In this document: piece after piece, positions 56,301 through 64,000 of the stretch
How positions within the stretch are numbered: the stretch's first letter is position 1
Layout of the letters: each line of letters opens with the position of its first letter
Assembly (NCBI GenBank): GCA_936450465.1
Contig: OW388304.1
Coordinates: 38,593,593-38,657,592 of the forward strand
From: Gibbula magus
Lineage: Eukaryota; Mollusca; Gastropoda; Trochida; Trochidae
Direction: 5' to 3'
DNA: 64,000 bases
Position numbers and translations under genes: made by a program
The notes under the pieces: generated by a model
Told to the model about the DNA's origin: nothing
What the model saw: only the letters and a program-made list of their open reading frames with translations
Database searches by the model: none

Positions 56301-59300
56301 TCGCTGTACAGTTTTGCCCTGAACTATTATAGTAAAAGCACAATGACGTCAGCCCTAACCACTAGACATCTTAGAATAATGATTATGATGATGATAATGA
56401 TGTAATGTTGAGCTTTATTATACAGTTGATGTTAATATTAATAATGAGTTTGGCGATGATGCTCTTGATGATAATATTGATGATGATGATGATGATGATG
56501 CTGTTGATGATGATGATGCTGATGATAATGATGATTTAATGTTGAGCTTTATTTAAAAGTTGATGTTGATATTAATAATGGGTTTGGCGATGATGCTTTT
56601 GATGATAATATTGATGATGATGGTGTTGATGATGACGATGATGATGATTACGATGATGATGATTATAATGTCTCTATTCTCACCAAGATGGAAGCCGTTA
56701 TCAGAAGAGAAGAATATATACGTGTTGTCCAGCAGACCCATCTTGTCCAGAGTCGACACCACGTCTTCAACCATGTCTTCCACAGATAGGAGTGTGCGCC
56801 ACCTAGTGGGGCAAAAGGGAGATAACTCATAATGTCATGAACTTTATGAAACTAAATAAGGTAATCCACATATTAGATGGGTGAAGTAGAATATCAATGA
56901 AAATGAATATTTTAAAAGGGCTGTAGCACTTTTTCGGTTGGAAATTAAGAGATCTCACACAACGGAAAAGAAATGTTACCAATTACAAAACAATCCTCCC
57001 CATTCAATAAATAGCTTTAGATAGAGTTCTTACTAAAATGGTTATGGTTCGGTTAAGCATAGCGGATTTATTTTCCATCTTCGAATTATTAAAATGTGTT
57101 CACACTAAAATGGCGGCTAGCAGGTTTCGTTTTATAAGTTACATCGTTTTCTCCGACTACGAGTAATCGGGTTGTGTAATGGACTGTTTTAGTCTCTTAA
57201 ATGAAGATAAACTTCTATAAATAACATATTTGAACATATAAAAACTACCAAAAGGACGTGCTGCAGTGCCTTAAAGGGGTCCGGCGAGAGGTTACTCAAG
57301 TCATGTCTTCCCTCCTAATGTGATTTGTCCTTCTACAGACACATAATGCAAAAATATATTGGTCGCAGGGGTATTTTAGGTTACAATTCAGCAATTATCA
57401 AATGAAATATTTATATAAAGTAGGGTTATCATTACCTGTTCCTGAAGTTTTTTTCAATCATGGCCAGGGTGTCATTTGGTATCGGAGTTATTGCCTGGTC
57501 TATCAGCCAGTGCTTGTCCTGTGATAATACAAGAGCATCATGGAATTATTCATTCACATTGTGTTGTGTATGAAATACTGAACTTTAGATCAATGCATCC
57601 GTAGTGACCGTAATCTTATTGAAAAACAGGTTCAATGTAATACTCGTACGCCGCTGTATTTTTGATCGGAGTACTGTTCGGCAGGACTAGTTTTTTGTGA
57701 CCTTTCACGGTCAATCAACGACAACACGAACAATTATATATAAATGGTCATCCCGATTCGATATCTAAGCGCGGATGTGATTGGCTGAAATTTAGGAAGA
57801 TGCAAATAGTGACTCCTAACACTATTTCTCAGCACATGTACAAGTGTTTTAATGAGATGGCGAATTTTTTATACGGAAAACATTTGCATTATTTATCCAG
57901 TCTTGATCTGTTTAAGTTATATGAATTGTCTACCAACCCTTCAAAAGTCACCATACAACCGCCTTCGGTTATTGATTAAAGAAGTTTACTTAAAATCCAA
58001 TGCCGTAGCTAATACCTTGAGATTTTGATATTTTCGGGTTTTCAATAAAGAACTCCGACTGCAAACTATCTCCCTGGCTAATACCTTGATATTTTAAGAC
58101 GTCTCGCTTGCCTTTCTGTCAATTGGTCATTTAAGTGGTAATATTTGAAACTACAGCTGGTGGCCATATTATTACCTACATGTGACGTACTTCCCATAGA
58201 CTTACGTGTTAATTAGCTGTTGCGAGTCTAATGTTCATGAATCTATTGTTTGTCGACTGATTCTGAATTTTTATAAGATATCATCTCAGTTATAGATACA
58301 TAATTTCCATGTTTTTTCCTGATAATTATTAAGAAATTTACATCTTATCAAACAACAAATCAACAACATGCCGCTGTATACCACACAGCGGTGATCCATA
58401 TACAACTGGCGTCGTAATATTGATTGTGCATATTTTTAAAGGGGCAGTAGCACGTTTTTTCGCTCAAATAAGTCGATGAAATGTATTTGAAAAATAATGT
58501 CACCAATAGAAAACACGCTTCTCTCTTCAGAAAATCAAGTTTAATATGAGTGTACATGGTTCCGTAAAGGCCATGGGAAAAGTTTTTGTCATTCAAAATA
58601 ATAAAATGTGTTCACAATAAAATGGCCGCCATGCAATTTTGGCTTTATACGCAACACCGTTATTGCCACTACGGATAATTGGTTTGTGTAATAAGATGTT
58701 TTACCATCTAAAGTAAATATAAATGACATAAACTATCATTATAAATGGGAAATTTGAAAAAAATAAAATTTGCAAAAAACGTGCTACTGCCCCTTTAAAG
58801 GTTTTGGGGTTTTTTGTTCATAATGAATGTTCCAAATGGTAAGATATCACCTTATCATCCGATTGGTCACTTACATGTCCATGTTTGTTGAAGCTGCCAT
58901 TCCTTGGCGCTGATTGGTCGGAGAAGTTCTGGCTATATTGGGGTGCCGGGGTGAATGGACCGTGACAAGAGGGCGTGGCCAGCATCATGAAGAACGGATC
59001 AGAGTTCTTGGTCTGCTCTTGTAGGAACGTCATGGCTTGTCTATGCTAAAAATGATCAAGTAAAAGCATGATTTTTAATTGTGTGGGGTAAAATAGGAAA
59101 ATCCTTAGTCGTGATGGTCACATGTGGATTAAAATACCTTGCATTTTTGTTGGTAACGTTTCTTTGCAGTAGTTTATCAAAGGACTTGAGAAAAACACCT
59201 GAGTCCAATGATATGACTAAAAAATTAAGGTATGACTCAAAAGAAAGGTATGACTAAAAAAAGACTCAAAACACACATATGGCTGAAGAACTAAGGTACG

Positions 59301-62300
59301 ACTCAATTGAAAGATATAATAAATATTTGAGTGCAATTCTAGAGGTTGGTATTGTGAATAGTGAAGACAATATTTATAGATATACAACTTCTTTATTCTG
59401 CATAGGAGACATTTGCTTGACAACGACATATTAAAACTTACGTCGAAACTGTGCCTATGCAGAATAAAGAAGTAGTATATCATAACTATCGTTTTCATAT
59501 GTTCGAAAAGATATCACTAAAAATTTAAACAGTTTTGTCTGTTTAATAATTAAAATTTTATTAAATACAAAGTTTATATTTGCAATAATTTTAGCGTTAG
59601 AATATGAAAATTCAATTAAGTCTTACGATGACATCAGTGTAGTAGTCAGTTGTATAATTTTCTCCGTGCTTCATCATTGTACCGTTGATAGAGAGGTTGT
59701 AGTCGTAGTATTTGGAGTTTCCAACCTATTGATACATTGTTTGAATGTGAACACCCCGTTATATAAAAAATATAAATCATGTTTCTAGAATATCAAATCT
59801 GCCATGTGGAGTATCGAATTATATAATCGTAAATATACATAATTCTAAATCTCATAGTTATACATTTATCCTTAATTAAGTCTAAGTTTAACATAAAAGA
59901 ACAAGTAAAGACGGTATAATTCAATCAACACCAAACTTACTTCCCTCGCAAGTTAAACTTATGTCAGTCTCCATCACTGGCTAATTAAAGCCTTGCTTCA
60001 TTTCATTTCCATTTCTGTGTAAGCGGAGCGGCGCACTGCATCTGAACATCAGGGTGCTCTGATATGCTTGCACAGGAATTTTAAGGAATGCAGCAAGTCA
60101 TGAATTAGCCAGTGGTGGAAACTGACGCGTATATACTATCACTGACCCACCAGTCCATTCCACCAGTCCCATCCTGGGGGGATGTGGGCCACGCCCCCTG
60201 ATTCCGGCAACCCATACTGGAGGGAGAGAGACAACAGTTAATAATTTAATTCAAATATAGATATACACTCTCTGACACCGTCATTAACTACATTTCAAGG
60301 TGTTGAATAATGAATCCAGGAAACGCAACTATTTATCTTATTTAAAGGGGCAGTAGCACGTTTTTTTCGCTCAAATAAGTCGATGAAATTTATTTGAAAA
60401 AAAATGTCACCAATAGTTAAACACCCTTCTCTCTTTTGAAAGTTAAGTGTCAAATGAGTGTGAATTGTTCGGTAAAGCCTTGGGAATCGTTTTTGTCATT
60501 CGAAATAATAAAATGTGTTCACATTAAAATGGCCGCCATGCAATTTTAGTTTTATACGTAACGCCGTTATCAAAACTACGAATAATTGGTGTGTGTAATA
60601 AGATGTTCTACCCTCAAAAGTTAAATATAAATGACATAAACTTTCATTATAAATGGAAAATTTGAAAAAATAAAATTTGCAAAAAACGTACTACTGCCCC
60701 TTTAAGTAGATATGGTTAGTTTAAATGTGCTCCTTTACTTACAGCGTTGAGATACTTCCCCGCGAAGAAACTGGTGTAACCCTGTTGTTTTAGTAACGTG
60801 GGGAATGCTGTAGTCTCTTGTGTTCGCTGCCAGCTCGAGCTGCTACATCCCCCCGCGAAGGAGTTGTTGAGAGCACCGTGATTGTGGACAAACTTCCCCG
60901 TAAATATACTGGACCTACTTGGACAGCACAGCGGACTCGATACGAACTGGGGAGGATAAAATGGATAAAATGGATAAAATGGATAAAAAGTTTGGTCTCA
61001 ATTGATCAATTAAAGCGATATGGAGTGTTTTTCATGATAATTATGGCTTTAATACGTGCTAATTGCTGTTCAAATAAGGTCAACCAACTTGTGATAAACT
61101 TTCTTTTGCCCGTCAGTATATATCATAATTACTGGTTTCCAATGAAAATCATTATATATGTACAGAAACAGAAACTATACGTCCCATATTAGTAATAAAC
61201 ATTATCAACCCAAATTTGTATTTTGTTTTGTCTGTTGTAGATAAGTTTGACTGACTGACGTGCGCTAACCGCGGTGCGGTTTTCGATTTTAAAAAATCTC
61301 TTACCTTTATATGATACATGTTGCTATACTGAGCCGACTACCATCAAATGTAGTTTTCGGCAACAGTCGGTACTTCTCGATAATATAACACCAGTTATAA
61401 CGTTCTGGCATATGTAACCCCCAACAACACAATGGATGTCATTTTAAGAGAGAAATACAGTTTTCTTTTGTACTACAACGATTAATTAGAATGAAACTCG
61501 TATCAGGTTAAGAATTACACAGAACATTTTCTCTAAACCGACAACACTTTGGATCGAACCAAACTGTTAGATGAGGGGGATGTCAGTTTGGGGGATGTCA
61601 ATGTTAGTGATGTTAGGTTGCCGGTTTGGGGGAAATTCGGTTTAGAGAGATGTTGACGTAGATTGATATCGTTGGGAAAGGATGTCGGTGATGAGGGATG
61701 TCGTTGCAGGGAGATAGGGGTGTTTAGGGGTGACGCTTTAGAGAGATCCTTGTTTTGGGGTGTAGCTTTTGAGAGATATCGTTGTTTTAGAGAGATATCG
61801 TCGTTTAGAGAGATATCGTTGTTTTAGAGAGATATCGTCGTTTGAGAGAGATATCGTCGTTTAAGAGAGATATCGTTGTTTTAGAGAGATATCGTTGTTT
61901 TAAAGATATATCGTCGTTTGAGAGAGTTGTCGTTGTTTTAGAGAGATATCGTCGTTTTAGAGAGATATCGTCGTTTAGAGAGATATCGTCGTTTTAGAGA
62001 GATATCGTCGTTTTAGGGAGATATCGTCGTTTAGAGAGATATCATCGTTTTAGAGAGATATCGTTGTTTTAGAGAGATGTCGTTGTTTTAGAGAGATATC
62101 GTCGTTTTAGAGAGATATCGTCGTTTTAGAGAGATATCGTTGTTTTAGAGAGATGTCGTCGTTTTAGAGAGATATCCTCGTTTTAGAGAGATATCGTTGT
62201 TTTAGAGAGATATCGTCGTTTAGAGAGATATCGTTGTTTTAGAGAGATATCGTTGTTTTAGAGAGATATCGTCGTTTAGAGAGATATCGTTGTTTTAGAA

Positions 62301-63158
62301 AGATATCGTCGTTTTAGAGAGATTTTGTTGTTTTAGGGAGATATCGTTGTTTTAGAGAGATATCGTCGTTTTAGAGAGATATCGTTGTTTTAGAGAGATA
62401 TCGTCGTTTAGAGAGATATCGTTGTTTTAGAAAGATATCGTCGTTTTAGAGAGATATTGTTGTTTAAGGGAGATATCGTCGTTTTAGAGAGATGTGGGTG
62501 AAGAGAAGTGTCGGTTTAGAGGGTTGTTGGTTTAAAGAAGTGTCGGTATAGATGGATACCAGTTGTAGTGATGTCGGTGAGGAGGTATGTCGATTTTGAG
62601 TAATTTTGGTTTTAAAAAATGTCGGTTTAGGGGGTGTCCATTTAAGGAATGTCTGTGTTAATGTCAGTCTTGGTTGATTTCGGCTTAAATAGGGGTCGGT
62701 GTTTAGGGTTGTCGGTTTAAATTCGTCTTAATTTAAGACCCGTTCTCACTGTATGATTAGTAGAAACAACTTGTGTCATTTAACCTGGGTGACTTTCTTT
62801 ACAAGGGAGAGTTGTTACAACTCAGTGTTCTGACGCTACAACTGAGTTGAAGAAAATGAGGTCGTTACTACAAGTCGTAGCCTTTAGAGGTATGTTTAGT
62901 GCGTTAGTTCTCTAAAGTTTTCGGTGAAATCGAACAACAACAGTATCTTCCTCTGGTAAGAGACACGTGATTTTATACAATGAGTAGTTTTGTGACTGAA
63001 TTTATTTATTTCATCATTGTTTTTCGTTCCCCTATCACACTGTATTCACGCTTGATGGACACGGAAACAAATCTGTTTATAAAACTTTTACAACTCACCA
63101 TATTATTGAATATCATTCCTTTGTCTCCAATCAGCTTCTTTGTCTTCTGCATTGGCGT
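50180..63158 (-). CDS. GNS: GNS: N-acetylglucosamine-6-sulfatase (11 exons in window, 5' end missing)
   Basis: Exons in transcription order: 63099-63158, 60743-60946, 60151-60216, 59627-59725, 58875-59045, 57436-57518, 56684-56802, 55713-55816, 54840-55055, 54097-54207, 50180-50335. All phases agree and give 462 residues and a stop. The lysosomal enzyme removes 6-sulfate from GlcNAc-6-sulfate at heparan/keratan sulfate ends (family knowledge). Visible marks are the sulfatase signature CCPSR, whose first Cys would become formylglycine, [33 protein letters not shown] with metal-binding Asp/Asn, [34 protein letters not shown] and [16 protein letters not shown]. The roughly 80-90 N-terminal residues (signal peptide and first metal-binding Asp pair) must lie beyond 63158, probably past the window edge. 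The C-terminus is about 30 residues shorter than in the human protein. Confidence 0.95.
50403..51220. repeat. Dispersed element E, copy 2
   Basis: Inverted counterpart of 17890-18725, in the last GNS intron: GCAAGCGGGCAAAGATACGC, TTTGATTGGTTGACGGAACT, AAGAATAACCAACTCGGTGC in matching order, with the same internal palindrome at its right end. Confidence 0.72.
51551..52422. repeat. GACGCC-type element carrying a family F MITE
   Basis: TACCTATATTTCCTCTAATT then GACGCCGGGTCTCGAATA pairs with GTCTCGAATAGACGCCGG.. and GTCTACTGGAGGAAATACGG. The ends repeat GACGCCGG several times. The centre is the separate element 51702-52203. Confidence 0.7.
51702..52203. repeat. MITE family F, copy 1
   Basis: TTAAAGGTGCATCCATTGTG and CACAATGGATGTACCTTTAA are inverted ends with TTAA at both borders. 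The right half (ATTGACGCGCGCC, GGTTTTCGATCAGAAATC, GGTAACAGTCGGTACT) matches 61110-61447. Confidence 0.78.
52515..53023. repeat. MITE with CCGGGCAAAAGAAAG ends and TA target
   Basis: CCGGGCAAAAGAAAGTTTTC and the complement of GTACTTTCTTTTGCCCGG, flanked by TA (52513-52514 and 53024-53025). This suggests a Tc1/mariner-type non-autonomous element. No transposase inside. A lone end resembling it is near 61100-61115. Confidence 0.7.
53273..54084. repeat. MITE family C, copy 2
   Basis: TTAAAGATCCATCGAGTATG to CATACTCGATGGCTTTTTAA, body in the same order as 42840-43684. It ends 12 bases from GNS exon 54097-54207 on its donor side. Confidence 0.75.
54097..54207 (-). CDS. GNS: GNS exon
   Basis: Donor GTGAGT, acceptor TATTTGACAG, phase 0 on both sides. 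37 residues with [19 protein letters not shown], a Cys-rich surface segment conserved in GNS. Confidence 0.95.
54400..54800. repeat. Dispersed repeat shared with 1020-1400
   Basis: GATGTGATTGGTCAGCTGTT, TAGACCTTGTGGCGAGGAAT and AATTCCTCGGAACAGGGTTG match 1190-1390. It ends about 40 bases from the next GNS exon. Confidence 0.55.
54840..55055 (-). CDS. GNS: GNS exon
   Basis: Donor GTATGT, acceptor TCGTCTCCAG, phase 0. 72 residues: [30 protein letters not shown] and FLVEHSGEY, the typical sulfatase stretch following the active-site half. Confidence 0.95.
55257..55588. repeat. MITE family A, copy 4
   Basis: TTAAAGGGGCAGTAGCACG to CGTGCTACTGCCCCTTTAA in a GNS intron. Confidence 0.85.
55713..55816 (-). 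CDS. GNS: GNS exon
   Basis: Donor GTAGGT, acceptor ATTTGACCAG, phase 1 in, phase 0 out. Encodes [20 protein letters not shown] then [14 protein letters not shown], with the conserved Lys of the active-site rim (DKR). Confidence 0.95.
56379..56672. repeat. (GAT)n-rich microsatellite
   Basis: Imperfect GATGATGAT array with an internal duplication: TGTTGAGCTTTAT..TTGATGTTAATATTAATAATG at about 56405-56450 and again at 56540-56580. It stops 12 bases from a GNS donor site. Confidence 0.9.
56684..56802 (-). CDS. GNS: GNS exon
   Basis: Donor GTGAGA, acceptor TTGCCCCACTAG, phase 2 in, phase 1 out. Encodes [20 protein letters not shown] to [12 protein letters not shown]; the Asp-Asn of SDNG are the calcium ligands of sulfatases. 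Confidence 0.95.
56911..57275. repeat. MITE family A, diverged copy 5
   Basis: TTTAAAAGGGCTGTAGCACTT to GACGTGCTGCAGTGCCTTAA, with the same spacing of internal words (AATTATTAAAATGTGTTCAC) but many changes. An older copy. Confidence 0.7.
57436..57518 (-). CDS. GNS: GNS exon
   Basis: Donor GTAATG, acceptor GTATTATCACAG, phase 0 in, phase 2 out. Encodes [20 protein letters not shown] then IEKNFRN. Confidence 0.95.
57600..58435. other. GNS intron, no gene seen
   Basis: Contains a short duplicated phrase (GTAGCTAATACCTTGAGATT near 58005 and GGCTAATACCTTGATATTTT near 58075). Nothing else recognised. Confidence 0.45.
58436..58798. repeat. MITE family A, copy 6
   Basis: TTAAAGGGGCAGTAGCACG to CGTGCTACTGCCCCTTTAA, very close to copy 1 in the body. 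It lies 76 bases from the next GNS exon. Confidence 0.87.
58875..59045 (-). CDS. GNS: GNS exon
   Basis: Donor GTAAGT, acceptor GATCATTTTTAG, phase 0. 57 residues with [20 protein letters not shown], whose His corresponds to the active-site His after ATP in sulfatases, and [13 protein letters not shown]. Confidence 0.95.
59627..59725 (-). CDS. GNS: GNS exon
   Basis: Donor GTAAGA, acceptor TACCAATAG, phase 0. Exactly 33 residues, [20 protein letters not shown] then [13 protein letters not shown]. Two N-glycosylation sequons (NGT is part of INGT, NYT in ENYT) are visible. Confidence 0.95.
59949..60140. repeat. MITE family M copy
   Basis: GTCAGTCTCCATCACTGGCTAATTAAAGCC..TTGCTTC pairs with GCAGCAAGTCATGAATTAGCC..GGAAACTGAC. 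It ends just before a GNS exon (60151). Confidence 0.6.
60151..60216 (-). CDS. GNS: GNS exon
   Basis: 22 residues, [20 protein letters not shown] then GL. Donor GTGGGT, chosen because it keeps phase 0 into VGNSKYY; acceptor TCTCCCTCCAG. Confidence 0.93.
60342..60705. repeat. MITE family A, copy 7
   Basis: TTAAAGGGGCAGTAGCACG to CGTACTACTGCCCCTTTAA in a GNS intron, same orientation as copies 1 and 6. Confidence 0.86.
60743..60946 (-). CDS. GNS: GNS exon with the sulfatase active-site signature
   Basis: 68 residues. Donor GTAAGT, acceptor ATCCTCCCCAG, phase 0. [19 protein letters not shown]: the first Cys (codon 60926-60928) is the one converted to formylglycine in this family. Then [10 protein letters not shown], the variant-spaced [20 protein letters not shown] with active-site Lys. 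Confidence 0.96.
60947..60992 (-). repeat. GNS: Short tandem GGATAAAAT array at a GNS splice acceptor
   Basis: Four copies of a nine-base unit end at the acceptor of exon 60743-60946. On the - strand they read (ATTTTATCC)n and supply the pyrimidine-rich tract. Confidence 0.85.
61095..61447. repeat. MITE family F relative, 5' end changed
   Basis: From about 61120 (ATATCATAATTACTGGTTTC) to 61447 (AACACAATGGATGTCATTTT then AAG) it matches 51828-52203. The left end begins instead next to a CTTTCTTTTGCCCG word. Confidence 0.65.
61725..62500 (+). repeat. 18/19-bp minisatellite (GATATCGTCGTTTTAGAGA), about 40 copies
   Basis: Alternating 18- and 19-base units, differing by one T, with GTC/GTT variants. 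It lies in the first GNS intron visible here. Flanks (61560-61720, 62505-62740) hold looser GATGTCGGTTTAG-like words, so the array seems to have grown out of a longer degenerate repeat. Confidence 0.93.
63099..63158 (-). CDS. GNS: GNS exon, most upstream one visible
   Basis: 20 residues, [20 protein letters not shown], matching the family just before the active-site exon. Donor GTGAGT, acceptor AAACCGTTTCAG, phase 0 in, so a further upstream exon is required. Confidence 0.92.
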
Positions 63159-63330
63159 CTGAAACGGTTTCTGACAGTTATGAAATTACTCGTCATTTTT
63201 TGGATTAGTATAAAGTTTGCTTTGTTAAATATGCGATTGCCATTTAACAGCATGAATTACAATTTGTTTCTATTAATGTCCGCGTCCTTGATCTAATGAT
63301 ACATGTGATTGTGAAGTTGACATGATTTAT

Positions 63331-63760
63331 GGATACATTGTTGTTTGATGGATGGATAGTGAAATGATGGTTGAATGGTTGATGGATGGAGAGATGGTTG
63401 TTTATGGATGCATACATGATAGTTTGATGAAGTATAGAGAATTGATGGTTGAATGGTTGATGGATGGAGAGATGGTTGTTTATGGATGGATAGTGAAATG
63501 ATGGTTGAATGGTTGTTTGATGGATACACGTATGGCTGGTACATTTATTGCACGATTTGATTATTTGATGGATGGGTGATCGGTTGATTGATAGAAAGAT
63601 GAAATATTAATATATGGATGAATGGATAGATAAACGATAAGCAAAATGTGGATTAATTGATTCAAGAGCTATGTGATGGATAAATGGAAGTTTGGTGAAT
63701 AATTCAGTTGTTGATTGACAGATGGATGAATTGAGCGAATGGTTAATTGATTGATACATG
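63331..63760 (+). repeat. GATGGATG-type minisatellite
   Basis: A ~53-bp higher unit (GAATGGTTGATGGATGGAGA, GATGGTTGTTTATGGATG) is repeated two to three times within looser four-base GATG repeats. The frames on either strand are low-complexity artefacts. Confidence 0.85.
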
Positions 63761-63775
63761 AAGATTGATGTATCA

Positions 63776-64000
63776 TTAAAGGGGCAGTACCACGTTTTTT
63801 GCAAATTTTATTTTTTCAGATTTCGCATTTATGATAGTTTATGTCATTTATATTCACTTTAGAGGATAAAACATCTTATTACACAAACCAATGTTCCAAT
63901 GTGGTAAAAACGGTGTTGCGTATAATGCAAAAAATACATATGGCGGCCATTTTATTGTGAACACATTTTATTATTTCGAATGACAAAAACTTAAGCCATG
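63776..64000. repeat. MITE family A, copy 8, cut by the window edge
   Basis: TTAAAGGGGCAGTACCACG followed by the usual body, including GCGGCCATTTTATTGTGAAC; the right end is outside the window. Confidence 0.83.

Noticed and set aside
61725..62500. CRISPR-like array or telomere-like repeat
   Set aside because: Units abut with no spacers and do not match a telomere repeat; it is a minisatellite.

Overview
This is eukaryotic, intron-rich, AT-rich animal nuclear DNA. Long introns with GT..AG borders, three vertebrate-like gene families and many tRNA-derived SINEs and MITE-like elements suggest a marine invertebrate. The repeat style (tRNA-SINEs with a GTTAAACCCCAACTCAC tail, elements headed TTTTTAGCTCATC) resembles molluscs and perhaps gastropods. 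That assignment is inference from general familiarity, not a search.

Three host genes are supported. (1) SH3YL1 on the + strand: eight coding exons between 10370 and 32753 encode a complete 396-residue SYLF + SH3 protein. (2) An apparently intronless DHHC-type protein S-palmitoyltransferase on the - strand, 39605-40636. (3) GNS, the lysosomal N-acetylglucosamine-6-sulfatase, on the - strand: eleven exons between 50180 and 63158 carry about 462 residues through to the stop codon. Its first exon or exons lie beyond the right edge. All exon phases in the two split genes agree. The genes have no evident functional link and no operon-like logic.

Most of the rest is transposon-derived. SH3YL1 intron 5 holds a 5.9-kb piggyBac element with TTAA target duplications. 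It sits inside a pogo-like element flanked by TA. Its transposase frame is open but lacks the segment carrying the first catalytic Asp. A Tc1-type element with intact inverted ends and a broken transposase lies at 2.6-4.05 kb. A decayed non-LTR retrotransposon follows at 4.2-5.1 kb. Named here for convenience: family A (GGGGCAGTAGCACG ends, eight copies), B (GGTAGGGTTCTA ends), C (GAGCCATC ends), D (GGATAGATGTAATG end), E (ATAACCAACTCGG end), F (GGTGCATCCATTG ends), H (TTTTTAGCTCATC head, hairpin tail), M (CAACTTCC ends, 9-bp target duplication) and the CGATAG family. Several are nested in each other.

Layout: 1-6 kb repeats, Tc1 and LINE remnant; 6-10 kb B and D copies; 10.4-32.8 kb SH3YL1 with repeat-filled introns; 33-39.6 kb intergenic repeats and tandem arrays; 39.6-40.6 kb DHHC gene; 40.6-50 kb its upstream region, a 45-bp tandem array and repeats; 50.2-64 kb GNS with repeat-rich introns. 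I found no CRISPR array, bacterial-type system, rRNA or free-standing tRNA gene.
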